Source of the DNA: Atrichornis clamosus
Taxonomy: Eukaryota > Chordata > Aves > Passeriformes > Menuridae
Assembly (NCBI GenBank): GCA_013400975.1
Contig: WBMZ01011907.1
Location: forward strand, 62,001 to 126,000
Direction of reading: 5' to 3'
Length of the DNA stretch: 64,000 nucleotides
The notes below the pieces were generated by a model, which made no database searches, was not told the origin of the DNA, and saw only the letters and a list, made by a program, of their open reading frames with translations. Of the stretch, positions 31,867 through 45,675 are shown one piece after another. Positions within the stretch are counted from its first letter, which is position 1. Each line of letters begins with the position of its first letter. A program made the translations under genes and the position numbers.

Positions 31867-34849
31867 AGGGACCAGCTGCACCTGCCAGGAGCCCCTTCCA
31901 GCAGCACAGGCTCAGCCTTCCCTGAGCAGGGGAGCCGTGGGTGGATGGTCCTCGCAGAGATGCCCCACGGTCGGCGGTGGGAGCGAGGGAAGAGCCAGCA
32001 GAGCAGCCCAAAAGAGGCTGTCCTCAAAGGAACGACATGGGTTTGGGAAACACAGTTTGCCTGAGCACAGGAATAAATTCTTTCTAACAGGGACACGAGG
32101 CCATGGGCTGGGCACGAGGGTAGGAGAGACTGTCGCCACAGGAGCACTTGGAGCACGTGCCACAAGGCCGAGGCTGGAAGCACATTTCCCTCAAACATTC
32201 CACACCTCGACAAAACCCTGCAAGCTTAGAGCCCTTTCTTTTAGCCTTTTGCTTTAAGGAAGTTACTGGTTCGCTGCAGGTCACCTCCCACTTTTGCTCT
32301 CCAAGACGATTTCACAAACTCACAAAGGTACCAGGGGCTGATTCCTTTGTTGAGGTGTGCCGAGAAGCTGGAATGCTCGGAGGTGGCCACTGCAAGGTAA
32401 AGAGAAGCTCAGCTGCAGATGCACTTTGGGAAGATTTGATCTATTTTACCCCCTTATATTAAATATGCATGATGCTGGATTTCCACACACAAAGTACAGA
32501 TCCAAACATCAGGGCATGGCTCCAGGATTGGACAAAGACTCCAGAGGATCACAGCTGTCATCTCACACTCCATGCGAAATATCTAGTGTTACAGGAAGAC
32601 AGAGACACGCACGCACCCTCAGAAAACACTTTCCTGCACGCACCACACACAAACCAGCTGTGTCCAGTAGTATTAAGCCCATTTTTGGGTACAAGAAAGC
32701 CTCACTGATGTAAACTGGGGAAGAACAGATGATTTATGGGGTATTTTTGTCTGAGACACATGGAGGTAAGGTCACCTCCATCCAACAGAAATAAAGAAAT
32801 TCTCCAATTAATGAATGACCCCATCTCTCTTTCACGGGCTTGTGTGAGAGCCCACATACAGGCACGTGCACGTGGATACTGCTTTGCTTTGCACAAGTCA
32901 GTACCAGCTCTGATCTGAAGGTGTGGAATTGGGAACAGGTAATTCGGCACGGGCAAGGCAGAGACAGAGAGACAAGGGGCAGAAAGAAATGCAGGTTGAT
33001 GTGTGCCTGTGAAACTTGGGTAAGGACAAGGCTGGAGGAGCCTTCAAGGAAAAAGGCCCCAGTTTGCATCTTCATTGATAATTGGTTTGTTTGCGTGGAG
33101 CGAGCAGGCGGAAAAGGCGCTGGAAGAGAGTGATGGAGTGAAACAGCACAGGCTGTGCTTCCCTGCCTGCCGAGGAGGAGAGAAATTGTTAGGAACCGAG
33201 GTGGGTCCCGGAGGGGTTCATTAAGTGACTGGCCCTTCACAGTGCCCTGCCAGAGCTGACCTGGAAACATTAACGTGAGGCCAGAGTTACAACGCAGGGA
33301 CAAGGGAGGGCAGCGAGCGTGGGCTGCACACGGGAGGGGCCAGCCCTGGGCACGGCACACGAGTCTGTCCCCTGGGAGCACACCCCGAGGTGGCTGCTGC
33401 TCCCCAGGCACCGGCTGGCGGGCAAAGCTGTCCCTGCTGCTGCAGGAGGAACTGTCCTGGCGCTTACAGCAGCACTGCAGGACCGGGGTGGGAGATGGGA
33501 CCACGGGAGAACAATGTCAGAGCCCCAGGGCCAAGGCAGGGATGACAGAAAATGACCTGCTCTGAGAGATGACAAATATTCACCAGGAAATGAGGTGGCT
33601 CCTGGGACCAAGATGAGCAGGTAGAGGAGGAGTAGGGAAAACCAAAAAGAAGCCCAGGCAATCATCCCATTTTTTTTGTCATTTTAAATTTGAAGATTTA
33701 AAAAACATAGAATATGGAGTTTAGAAATAGAGCTGAAAGGTGTTATATTACCCACCTAACAGAGCTAACCCAAAGAAATATGTTCAAGTCTGCACTGAGG
33801 ATCTGAGATCAGCATTTGCACTGGCCAGTGGGAGAAGTGGGAGGAGCATCAGGGGCATCCAATGTACCTGCCTCAATCCCAAGTCACCTTCACTTGAGAA
33901 AGGAGCAAAGACATCCCCAGAGCACTCAGTTTAACCTGCACTAACAGAATAATTCTGACCTAAGACTGAGTCACCTCTCCAAAACTCTGTTCATACCACC
34001 CTTATGCACATGACCACCTCAGCCGCTCTAAAATATGAATCTTCTCACATCCCTCCTGTGCCTTCCCTGGAATACAACTGCAGGATAAGCACTAGCATTC
34101 AATCAAAAAGTTTTTTAAAGGCTTAACAGAAACTTAAAAGACAAAAGTCAAAATAAGCCAAAACAGTTGACCTAAGAGGGAAGGCAGACAATGACTTTCT
34201 TGTTATAAAACAGAACACAGTCAACCACATTAAAAAGTGAACTGAAATAAGGCACAAAAATGGCATGAAGGAAATGCCACTGTCCTTTTCCAAGAGTCCT
34301 TATCATCTCTTTGCTTACAACATCACATTCATATGGGGAGATTTTGACTGCAGCAGGGCCTCTCATATGTATTTAGGGTTTTATGAGGGATGAAAACCCC
34401 CCAAAACCAAAGAAAACCTTCCCGTGCATTATGTTTGTCCACAAGGCCAAGGATAAATGGCTCCAGGCTGCAGAACCTGAAACCACGACAGGTGACAGTC
34501 CCCACAGTGTGGCCGCAAATGCCGAGGGCTTGCCAACAAAACACCCTGGGATTCCGGGAGCAAAGCGCTCCCGTGGGGCAGAAACATCTACTCTGCTCTC
34601 AGGCCAGGAGCCTTCTAATTCAAGCATGTGCCAGTTCTAATGTTATTTTACTGCATTAACTTGCTTTTCCATTGCAGAAATCAAAAAGCAGCAAACTCTG
34701 CTTCAGGAAAAGGCTCTGAACAAACAGCTTTTCCTGTTCCTGTGGCCTCTCTCCCTCTCCAAGCTCCGTGAGCACTGTCACCAGCTGCTCCCCACCACTG
34801 ACAATGGACCGAGAGATACACATCAGGGGAAGTAGGACTTGGTAATCAT

Positions 34850-35300
34850 ATATTAGTATTTTTTAAAATAAAAACTGACTCCAAGTTTTTTAGTCAATTA
34901 AACGCATCCGGCACATCATGTATGTGATGTAATGACAGCTCAAGACTCAAAATGCTTTTGATGCATTATTAACCATAAAAAAGGCATTAAATACCGAGCT
35001 CAAATGCCATAGGGATGCATATTTCAATAGAAATTATTTTTCAATATATGCTTAAAGTTTATTTTGGTAAACAGATGACTGGGGGCTGTCAGGGCTGGAG
35101 ACAGATTTATGTTTAGTTGGAGTCTTTAGGAAACGACGGGAAATAGCTGGACTTGTTGAGCACATGGAAGGAATATAATTCTTTCTGCCAGCTCAGAGAA
35201 GGGTGAGCAGTAGCTTGGAAGCTGCCCCAGTTGGGAATATTAATTTCAGGGTGACAGTTGGGAATTTTGCCAGGTAAATACAATTAAAAAAAAAAAAAAA
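34850..35300. other. Candidate non-coding element (strong by texture)
   Basis: Contains TAGTCAATTAAACGC, GCATTATTAACC, ATAGGGATGCATATTTC and GGGAATATTAATTTC within 450 bp, with no repeat similarity. An interrupted inverted repeat (ACATCA 34913-34918 and TGATGT 34925-34930) sits near its left end. It ends in a 15-A run at 35286-35300. One of the best candidates here for deep conservation. Confidence 0.42.
35286..35300. repeat. Poly-A tract (15 A)
   Basis: Uninterrupted A run at the edge of an AT-rich block. No retroelement body is recognised upstream. Confidence 0.95.
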
Positions 35301-35489
35301 GTAACATGGCATTTTACTACCTGATTGAAAGGTGTCACATTCATTTTCTGCACCCGCAAACAGAAGCCACAGTTCAAAGTACCGAAAGGGAAACTAATCC
35401 TGGTGCTCCAATACCAAATAATCCCTGGCAGAAGCTTGGTTTTTCATGCAGTGTTGTATTACCACCATAAAGCCACTATCGCCATATAT

Positions 35490-35520
35490 TAAAAAACAAA
35501 ACCCAAACCAAACCAACCCT
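35490..35520. repeat. (CCAAA)n-like simple sequence
   Basis: Degenerate AAACCCAAACCAAACC pattern. Confidence 0.7.
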
Positions 35521-35954
35521 TCTACCCTTCACTCCCCCAGCAAAGACAGCCCTCAGGGGAAGCCTGGCAGCACATTTCTGCTCCCAGTTTGTGTGGCTTC
35601 TGGACTCCTATGTGCAGATTTGGAGCAGTTAAAGAAAGCAGAACCCAGCGGAGGAGCCCACGCAGACCCTCCACTCTCAGGATCACTCTTCTCCCACTGC
35701 CCAGTGAACTCTGCAGATTAAACATCCAGGCTGAAAAATTTGGTTTCTTCCATTTTAGGAGAAATCTAACATTTCGGCACACCAGTGTTGGAAGTTTGTC
35801 GATATTCACATTAGTTCACCAGCTTCCCTATATAAATATATATACTATCATAATCAAGTTTGCTTGGTATTGGGGTTCAGGTTTGCAAATGTTACACCCA
35901 GTGCCCACTGATTTTGCGGGGACGTTATGGAAGTGAGGTCTGCAGGATCAACCC

Positions 35955-36195
35955 CTGCACGTTTAGATCTTCAAACATTTGAACACTGCTATCAAGCTGC
36001 CTTGTACTCCTCTCTCTGCCAGGCTACACATATCCAGCTCCTTTAATCTTTTCTCAGAGATCAATCCCTCAGCCCCTTAATCCTTTTTGTTGCTCTTCTC
36101 TAATCTCCTCGTGCTTTGTCGATACCTTTCAGCCTCGCTGCCTGGAACAGAACGCGACGTTCCACGCGCGGGGTCCCCAACGCCAACAGAGAAGC
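35955..36195 (-). mobile_element. Ancient CR1-like LINE remnant, antisense
   Basis: Reads like the 3' part of old amniote CR1 elements in antisense: ATCAAGCTGCCTTGTACTCC, CCAGCTCCTTTAATCTTTTC, then CCCCTTAATCCTTTTTGTTG and CTCTTCTCTAATCTCC. It is followed by CTGGAACAGAACGCGACG, which corresponds to the usual CAGTATTCCAGATG area. It is considerably older than the bird-specific copies. Confidence 0.65.
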
Positions 36196-38362
36196 TTCCA
36201 GAACACGTTCTTCCACTGGGAAGCAATTTTCTCCATAATGACACATGGGCTCTGGTGTTATGCCACCATAGTACAAATGAGGCATTTCTCACCACACTCC
36301 AAGAAGGTGCCTCTGGCTTTAATTTCTCAACAGTGGAAGTGGCAGAATATGGGCAGCCCCTCCAAAACAGTGATTTCTTTTAATGCAAGGCATGACAATT
36401 TGATGTATTCAGGTGCAAAGGGTCCCTGGCCTGTCCTGGAATGGAGTCAGAGCTGCCCGGCCCTGCAGGACACATCCCTCCGCAGCCGCCTGCTCTGCCG
36501 GACACCCGCTGGCCACATGCAAACCCCTGAGCACCACAAATCACTGTTAGATCCATGAGAAAGGGAGCCCTGACTAAATCCCAATCATTCCTTTAGGTCT
36601 GCAAGGCCTTTCCCCAGTGCCTAGACGCAGCAGAACAGCAGCTCTGAGCTGGGAGGTGGGAAACTGCCAGGGCTTCTCCCTACCTGCTCACACCCACCCC
36701 CCTTGTTTGATCCGAAATGCAGCTCCACCATTTCACTGCCAAAGAATATTGCAAAACAAAAGAAAAACACAGGTTAAGTTGCCTTTAATCTCTAATTCCT
36801 GTACAAGAACTGATTACACGTGGTAAAGGATAAAGGCAGATCCGAAGTCAGCGGGTTACGCAGACTGCGCCAGACCTTCGCTTTCAGAGAGACACAGCCT
36901 GGGGATTTACACAAATGGCCTTCCATTGCCCTCTTCGGTTCTTTTTATGGCAAAATGCTTTGCTTTTATCAATTCCTCCCCCTTCCCAAGTCCCAGAGGC
37001 TCAGGCCAAACAAAAGGCAGATGCACAAAGTGCACCCTTCTCCCCTGAACGGAGCGGGAGCCTCGCTCCGCAGGGAAGCCACGGACGGGTGGAAAATGCT
37101 CTCAAAAAGTAAAAGCCGGTAAGAGCAGCCAATCTTTCTGCCTGGGTGAAGGAATTTGGCCTCAGCCAAAAAAAAGGGGGGAAAGAAAAGGGGGGCTGCT
37201 CTTTTCAAGCCCCTGTAGGCGCCGCAGCACTGAACTGTGTCAGGCTGGAACAGACAGAGGAGGAACACGAATCTATTGTTGGAGATACCATCAAAAATAG
37301 AAGCAGAGAGAAAACGATCCTGAGCAAGAGTCTTGGAGGGAGAGGACCCTGAACACACATCGGCCTCAGCCGTGGGAACTGGGGGTTCTCAGGGGGGTTC
37401 AGAGCAGGGCTTTGAGGCCAGGGAGCACCTGCGGTGTCCCAGCCATGGCAGCGGAGGGACCTCCCTGTCCCCAGAGAAGGGGCCGGAGCCCAGCCCGGCA
37501 CAGAGACCCCAAAGCAGGGTCACGAGCGCCAGACTCGTTTCAGGTGAAGTTCTTTTAGGATCAAACAAAATCTGTTGCAAAATGAAATTAAGATTGATTT
37601 TAGGAATGCCCATTTTAGACTGCTGATGCTCTTACTCATACAATTTTTGATAGCAGACAATGAAGAATCTGTAATTGGCAGAGAAAGACATACAAACTGA
37701 TGAGGAATCAACCAACATTTTCCTGCCACCTTTCAATCTCAATGTGTCACTGACTCACACACAAAGACCTGAATAAAGATTAAATCTGTAATAATTTACT
37801 CAAAATCAGATGCTTGCACAGTAGGACTGAAGTACTATCTACATGCTAATTCAGCTTGAAACAACTAAACCCACAGCACTGGCTCATGGTAACAACTGAC
37901 GAGCTGTGTTTGCTGCCAGGAGGAATGTTTAGACACCGGATTAAATCTGTACACAAACCCCAAAGCCTCGTTGGTACAAGTTCATATTCAACACATCAAT
38001 CTGTTGAGTAGACTCAGTCTAAAGGGGAAATCTTCTCCACTGCCATTAATCGTTGTGCTGGATCATCATTCCTTGGAAGCCCTGGAAGTACCAATACGTG
38101 CTGCTTGCAATCCTGAATAACACCCCTGGCTGGCATCTCCAAGGATCCATCTCCTACACGAAGCAAGAAGAAGCACTTGGCCTCTCACTACAGCCTTCTT
38201 CACCTGAAGGAAGGATTTGCTAAACTGTGGGATATGTCTGTTTTAAATTTGGGCTTCTGCTTTTTACAAACATAACCCGTGGTCGCAGGCCTGCACATAA
38301 CCTACACATTAACATCTATCTGTGAATGGACCAAGGCCAGAGCGTAAGCCTCACAGCTGAGC
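36196..38362. other. Unique sequence
   Basis: Includes an AT-rich segment at 36770-36920 (GTTGCCTTTAATCTCTAATTC followed by ACTGATTACACGTGG) and an A8G6 tract at 37168-37181. Frames reach 129 codons on both strands and none shows a domain. Confidence 0.5.
37168..37198. repeat. A8G6 and A4G6 homopolymer junctions
   Basis: A run of eight A is followed by six G (37168-37181), then AAAG, then four A and six G. This is the same A-then-G pattern as at 17166 and 50102. Confidence 0.85.
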
Positions 38363-38452
38363 TGTCTAGTGGAAGGTGTCCCTGCCCATGGCTGGGGGGT
38401 GGAACTAGGTGAGCTTGAAGGTCCCTTTCAACCCAAACCGTTCTGTGGTTTC
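38363..38452 (+). mobile_element. Short CR1 LINE tail, sense
   Basis: About 90 bp of the extreme 3' end: GTCTAGTGGAAGGTGTCCCT, CCCATGGCTGGGG, GAACTAGGTGAGCTTGAAGG, CCCAAACCGTTCTGTGG. It begins after the GGAAGTGTCC block, so it is 5' truncated further than the other sense copies. Confidence 0.9.
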
Positions 38453-41400
38453 TCATACGAGTGCAGCATTTTGTGCAGCTCCACTGTCCTTCGCCATTGC
38501 ACTGTGAGCATGAACCCAACAAACTCCTCACAGCAAGCTCTTGAGAACAAGCCAGCACACACCCCCCACTAATTTAGCTAAAGAAACAAGTGTGAACGCT
38601 TGTCATTTAAAAAGTATCTGTGGTACCAGTGCAAGATGAAATGAGGCATGGCATAGATCCTACCCAGAACGCAAGGGCAGAGCACGGGTGACAATGGGAA
38701 GCATCCCTCTGGCACACCATGACCTGTTCCTGAAGTCAGCTTTGTAGAGTAAATCCATATTCTGCCATGCTTTAGCTTCAAAGAGATTCTAAACTGCTAC
38801 TTGTATTTACAAACATGAGATATTGGGAGTTTGCCGATGTGTGCACTATTAATAAAACATCAGGTGCTGCCTCTCGCTGTAAAGGTTTGTGTGTCTGGAA
38901 GCTGGAGAACAGCTCATTTAAACAATATATGTATTCTGGATAACATCTCCCTGCAAATGTTCCTCTTTCACTACCATACCCTTTAAAAAGTGTAAAACAT
39001 TCCATGCTAATAAGAATCAACAGGGGGAAAAAAAAATTCTTAGCACAAGTGCTTAAATAAATTATCATCTTTGTAACTCTGCCATAAATCCCCCGGTTGG
39101 GATACGATGATTTAGCACTTGCTGCTCTGGCACAAATCCAAATCCTTGGGTTTCTTATTGGATAAAATACTGCTTTTTCACCTTTCTGACCTCACTTCAA
39201 CTTCAGTCCGAGGTGACACGAATCTCCCAGTGTCCCCGCAGTCCCTGATGTGGCAGACAGGACACCAGGGCCTTTTGAGCAGGGCTGAGAGCAGGGGCTG
39301 CCCGGGCAGGGGGAGACGCCTCCTGTCAGCCCCAGTCCCCCACGGGAGAACACTTGCCTTCCTTTTCTCTTCTGGGAAGCAAGACTTTGGCTCCCACAAC
39401 AGGCACAGAAAAGATGCCAACAAATCCCCTTGAATACATAAGGAGAAAACCCTAAATCCACAATGAAGAAAAGCAGACAATTCCCCCAAAAAAGCAACCA
39501 CCAAAAACCTGAACAGGAGGGGTCATATATGAGCCAGTGCTTGTTTTTTCTTGTTGGAAAGAAGCACTCGCTGCTCACTTCAGAGCGAACAGTGCTCCCA
39601 GCTGAACGTTACACAGGCTACTGTTATCCAAAATACAAACATTTGCTTTATTCAGTCTGGGGTTTTGCCATGGGGAGGAGGAGAAGCAGAGGAGGAGCAG
39701 CTCTGAGCCCAAGTCTTCTGAGCCTCAGCTGCGGAACTGGAGCAGCGTCACCTCTTTGGTGCCACTTCTGCGGTGAAAAAACCTCCTCCAGACCTGGGCA
39801 TTGTTCTGAGGTGTTAAAGAACCTCCTCCCGTCATCAGACACAGGGAACTACACTGACCAGGATAACACTTCCCTGTAAGACTTTCCCAAGCTGCTTTCC
39901 AGGAATGCTGCTCCGGGTACAAGAACACCTCGGCCACTCCACTCACTGCTTTTTCTGCACTATTTGAAATATCGCCTGGCTTTTCAAAAGGTGATTCCAA
40001 GGCCATTTAATTGAAAAAGTCAATTCCTCAGCTAAACCATTTTTATTAGAACATTTAAGGAGTGAATCCTGTAGCACGTGTGTTTATCTGGTTTACCTAG
40101 CTTTCAGGGACTCAGGAAAATCTCCCCTTAGGGGTTTCACTGACCTCTCTCCCAGCTAAAATGACAAGTCTCAATGTCTTTACAAATCACACAACGAACT
40201 CCAGACCCCTTCACCAGGCAGCATCCAGGTTTTACTTCCCAACAGAACCGAGAACATCAAATTAAGGAAACCTGCTCCATTGCTCCTGGGCATAATGTCA
40301 GGTATCCACATCGTGGTGAGAGGTGAACATGCTAGAAGTTTGTGGGTGCATAACATGCCAAAAAAAATTGTTGAGGAATAAATATTCTGAAGAAAACATG
40401 TTATTTCACCAAGACAGAGAATTAGCACAGAACCTTCCAGCTCAGCACCACAGTCCTGAGCAGACAAACTCCTCATCAACAGCGATGTGCAGGACCACTG
40501 GAGCAGCACAAAGGGGACATGAATGCAACTACAAGAGATACTTCTTTGTGTTGTTATCTTCTGCCCATCATAACTCCACCCACAGAAATGTGTCCTTGCT
40601 CGCCTTGCCCTTAGCTCAGATACTCTTAATGCTGCCTAAGCATTGAGCTACAGCTAACAGAGTGTCTGAAAACCTACAAACGCACACGTATCCATGGCAG
40701 AGGTCACCGTGACCACACAGATGTTTTGGCTTTGCCTGCCCTGGGTCCACCTGTCGCTTCTGCAAGGTGCCCGGCAGAGACACGGATCCTCCTGGTGAGA
40801 ATATGGAAGCCCTGCTCTCCTCTGGTCTTGGCTTTGCTGACGAGACCCCATGGGCACAGCCGACATCACTGAGAGTCAACCCCAAGGCAGTGCTGGGAAG
40901 TGCAAGGGAACGTGACACACACCTGAACTGGGGGTGGGAAGGGCTGGCCAGGCTCCAGCAGGTGAAGGGCCCTTGTGGCTGGTGGTGCAGAGCTGGGCAG
41001 GGGCCCGGGGACACAGCCAGTGCTCTGTCCATCCCCCAGGGACAGGCTTTGTGTCCCGCTGCCAGCGCTGCCCCAGGGTCGGGGGCTCACACGCCGGCCT
41101 TGAACTCCCCGTCCATGTCTCTGCTGTCTCCCTGCCATATTAATTACCATTCCCTCTGCCAGGGCCAGAAAACAACCTTCACTGCATTAGTGCTAATTAA
41201 GAAGAGTGAGTTTCCTATCCTGGCTGTTTAAATCACCCTCCTCTCCTCATCCAGAGCAGAAAGGAGTGCTGACAATCTTATTAAAACCAGAAGGAAAGAC
41301 CTCGGTCATGCTTTGAGCTGGCAAATGAGCCCACCAGCTCTGTCCTCCTGCAGGGATGGCGAGGCTGCACGGGGCAGCAGCAGGACAGGAGGAGAGGGAG

Positions 41401-42589
41401 AGAGAAATGACACGTTCCCTGAGGCTTGGAAAGCTGGACCTCAGGGAGAGGCAGGGAGAGGATCCTGCTTTGGAAACATCTCTATTTGAAAGGAGAACAC
41501 CCGAAATGAGCGTATTTGCGACACAGCCCTGCTGGCAGAGTGGCAATATGCCTCTCCATCAGAACACGGAGCAGCCTGGGAGGGTGGTTGTATGGAGCCA
41601 CCAGTACTTGGAAAGTTCCAATTCTGATTCTCTCAGTATCAGATCCTTGTTGCAGATGCATTCAGGTACTTATTATCTCCTGGTATTACTTTCCCATGGA
41701 GCCAAACCCTGCTGGCTGCACAGGACTGGGCAGGGGTCACTTGCTGCTGTCCCGTCACACTGACTCCAGCAGCAGCGTGGCCGTGGCTCCAGTGGATCTG
41801 GAGAGCAGACTGTGACACCCACCCTGGCTCCTACTTCTCAAGGAACTACAGTTTCTGCGGGACATGAGATGTCCCTACCTCAAGTACACGTTCTATGTGA
41901 CTGGGGAGGCCTGGAGCCACCAGGAGCTTCAGCAATATCTGAGCCTTTGGTTTGGTTTACAGCCCTCTGGGAAGAGCAAATGTGTGCTGAATATGTGCCA
42001 TTATTTTAATTTGTATTGCTGACCAACTTTCAGAATCAATAGAAGCCGAAAGTCCTGCTCCAAACAGGAGGCAGGCTCAGAGACTTTCGGTGGTGGGCAG
42101 CCGCCAGTGCCCAGAGTCAGTGCTGGGCACTGGGTGAGGTGGATTTCTCCTTGCCCCAAGGGCTAAATCACATAAAGTCACCCACAGAAACATTAAAAAG
42201 TTTCCTGACATTACTTTTCTGTGTAAGCAGTTCGAGCTGTTGCCATAAGAACCCTAACAAATATAGGGATGGGTTTAATTGTGAATAAAAGGGATAGGGG
42301 AAAAGGGGAAGCATGGCCTACGGTATGGACAAAGTTTGGACTCCGCTGCTCGTCCGAGTGCCAGGAGCCGCAGAGACCCAGGGCAGGCACAGCGTGGGGA
42401 CTGGGCTGGGGGCTCTCAGAGCCCGGCACTGCCCCAGCCCTGGGACAGGGGGGTCCAGAGCACAGCCCCAGGCCCCCGTCCTGCCATCCCCACCCCTCTG
42501 CCATCAGCTCTGGGGCCAGGGAGAGCCCTGGGGTGAGAGAGGCGGCGGTTCAGTCCCACTGGCTTGGGCCCTCCTTCCCCCTGCTTTAC

Positions 42590-42760
42590 AAAAATAGAAG
42601 GAACACATGTTCCCATTAGTCACTTGCTGGAGGGAGGCTGGGGGGTATGTGCTGACAGTCGCAAAGCTGAGCACTAATTTGAATACTATTTGCATATTCC
42701 AGGTAGACAAAGTGCAGCCGTACTAAAAATGCGCGTGAGGACGCACAAAGCGAGGCAGCA
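42590..42760. other. Candidate non-coding element with octamer motif
   Basis: GAGCACTAATTTGAATAC is followed by an octamer ATTTGCAT at 42688-42695, then a CpG-bearing part (AAAATGCGCGTGAGGACGC). It is repeat-free. Confidence 0.38.
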
Positions 42761-45667
42761 GCGATGACATTTGCCAGAAATCCAGCCTTTTTCCCAGCGT
42801 GTTCCCTAACACGGGTGCCAGGGCCCCTCACGGCTACTAGCACCCGGCCTGGCTGGTCTCAGGGAGGCTCTTAATTAAACTCTGCTTGCCAAGAACGCTT
42901 TGTATTTGCAGGAGTGAGGACACAGCTGTCCTCATGGGAACATCACACAGAGGGCTTTTCCCTGTGGATAATGCCATTTGCCAGCCCCAACGAGCAGGAG
43001 CCATCCCAAGGCAATCCGAACACAATAACTGTCTTTCACTGCTGTTGACTAAGCTGAAATTCGTTATTTTCAGGCGTTCAGTGAGGACTAATGAGTGTCT
43101 GAGGCTCATCGCGCCGTCCCTCCTCACTGACATCCTCTTGATCTCTAAAAGCTCAGTGATCTTTGGCTTGAGTGTAACCCCAGGGAGTTCAGAGGTTAAG
43201 TTTTGGGGATGCAACCAGTGTCTGAGCCAGGCAGGATGGAACTGTACCAAGGCCATGGCAAGACACTGCTGGGAGAGGAGGAAAACCCTGACTCCTACAG
43301 GTGTCTGCTATTTATTTACCCATCAATTCCCAGATGTTGCATCATCAGCAGGATTGTCTCACCAGTTCCTCACCAAGCCTCTGCAACTCCAGCAAGACAA
43401 AAAGTCAACAGATACCAACTCTCTGTATTCAGGGAAATATTGGAGATTTTACATTTCTATCTACCTGTTGGTCCACTATGAATCTGCAACGCAACATACC
43501 AAAAAATTGCTCCTATCATCAGCACATCAACACTGGGGCATACACGAGGGCATAAATAATGCACAAAGAGACACTTTTCTGACTGGAAAAGCTCCTGACT
43601 GGGCAGTATCTATTTGGAATTACCTTTCAACGGATATTTTTAGCAGACTTTATTAAAAACCATGTCTCTGCAAACCATGATGGCTTTGGCTTTACTTTTT
43701 TTTATTAAGCAGTTTGCCAACCACAACAAAGCCAGAAAAGGATGTAAACACCATCACAGAAAAAAGCCAGTGGCAGATAAGAAGCAAAACAGTTGGGAAG
43801 ATCCTTCAAGAATTCAGAAAAGTAAATCCTTGTCACTCTGTAAACAGACCCTTGTGCTCCAAGATAAAGCTATGAATTTCTGGTGTGGAATTACAGCGTT
43901 GTCAGCCAGAAATCAATTCATCCCTGAGAAAAGGGAACGGAATATTTGCACTGGAAAAGCAGCTGATTAACTGTAACCAAGGTAAAGGGAATGGGTCAGA
44001 TGGACATGGGACCCTGCAGGGTTTGAGCCTTCTCCTGCTCTCCCAGTAAGGAGCTTCCTCCCTTTGTGACTTCTGTTCTACATCCATCATCGAAGATTTC
44101 CTCCAAAGATGATTTTTTTCCCATCCTAAGGATTTTCCCCTGCATGGGTTTCACTGAACCCTGCTCACTGGGAGCCCCGAGCAGAGTCAGCACTGAGGTT
44201 TGGGCAGACAGTGTTCCCAGTGTCCTGATTACAACATATATAAAATAATACTTTGTACAAGTTCAGAGGGAATAATTAAACATTGCTCTCAGCTCTTGGC
44301 AGTGACTTTACAACACTGGGTAATGAGTTATCACAGTTCGACCTTTACGTCTAACTCACCTTGGCGACTTGCTGAAAAAGCTTTGACCACTATATAAGCA
44401 AAAATAAGAGGAAAAGGAAAAGGCAGGCATGGGTGCTGCTCCAGCTCCAGCAGGTAAAGATCACAAACACCAGCTACCCATCCAGGAAGCCACTGAACTA
44501 CCCTAGTGTTGGATTTAATAGCAAATTACCAAAGAGACACTCCACATTACTACAATCTGCACATCAAACCAGGCAGAAAGCAACCTGCAATTATACAATT
44601 AGATTGATACACAAGCTTCCCGCTCGTGTTTATTCCTGCTGCCAATCACGCTGCTTACTGGAAAACAAGGGCTCAGAGCTTCCAGCCTGCCTCACACTTC
44701 TCCTCCTCTGTGCCTGCACATTTTGATGGGCTTAACTGATCACATCTCACTCTTTCAACATCCTTATGAACGCAGCTTTAAGATTACACCTTGCCCAGGT
44801 TCCTTCTGGCTGTACCCAAATCCATCTTTATAAGTGAGGCAGAATCTATCCCAGCAGCAACTCACTGTGTGGAATGTGAGGGTAGCAAGAAAGAGACAAA
44901 TAAGTGTTTATTACTAGCTGATGAAGGCAGTTGATTGAAACCTAACAACACCCTTGATTTCAAATGAAAATAATGACATTTAAATCATTTTGCTATGCTG
45001 TGCCCTGACAGAAACCATGGAAGGGGAATGCAGCCTTTGTATTTGAGCTTGGTCTCCCCATAGTACAGTGCCTCTCAATGCCTGAACATTGAGCACATCT
45101 CAGGTACTTCAAAAAGCTCTGCTTGGTCCAGTTCAACGCACTGGTGACCTCTGAGATCCCTGGGATAATTCATTTTTCCCACGCTATCTTTAACTACACC
45201 TGTTCCAACAGTCACACTCTGTGTCCCTCAAACCTCGCTCCCTCACGCGCGCCCACTCCAGCCGGAATGCTGCGCCTTTCCAGAGAGCCTGTGCCCCACA
45301 CTGACGGGAAAAGCCAGCCCTGAGCGCTGTTCCTCCAGCACAGCCAGCGGGCAGGGCCCACACAAACACTGACCTGCGGGGCTCGGAGCGACCCCCAGAG
45401 CTGCGGGATCACGCTGGCAGGGCCAGGTGGGACTGTCCCATCCCATCCAGCCTGGGGAACGAGGGGGAGGAAGTAAATGAGGGTGCCCAGGAGATTGTAC
45501 CAGCATGGCTCTGAGGAGTGAAGGCAGAGGATGCAGACCCTCCCAGCAGACTTGGACAGACACAGTCTGTGCCTGGGCGGGTACCAAGGGCGTGGCCACT
45601 GCCTACTGCAGTTCTCAGCTCCATCACTCAGACGTGCACGTACCAGTTTTACGTATTTCGTACATAT

Positions 45668-45675
45668 ATGCAAAT
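45668..45675. promoter_or_regulatory. Octamer (POU) motif
   Basis: ATGCAAAT inside CATATATGCAAATAAAAC. Confidence 0.4.

Larger units (their letters stand above)
31867..35954. other. Repeat-poor unique sequence, about 4 kb
   Basis: The 32730-33500 part is GC-balanced, with a 256-codon frame on the - strand (32734-33504) that I regard as chance. It has no domain, and overlapping frames of similar length run on the + strand. The 34850-35300 part is an AT-rich candidate element with a poly-A tract. Nothing else is recognised. Confidence 0.5.

Noticed and set aside
32734..33504. 256-codon open frame, - strand
   Set aside because: Overlaps open frames on the + strand and has no domain. I see no start or splice context.
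33690..33800. Possible CR1 remnant near ATAGAATATGGAG
   Set aside because: Vague resemblance to the start of an antisense CR1 tail, but the following blocks are missing.
42886..43656. 256-codon open frame, + strand
   Set aside because: No recognisable domain or periodic codon pattern by eye, and it sits in unique non-coding sequence. A 768-bp frame is plausible by chance in 64 kb.
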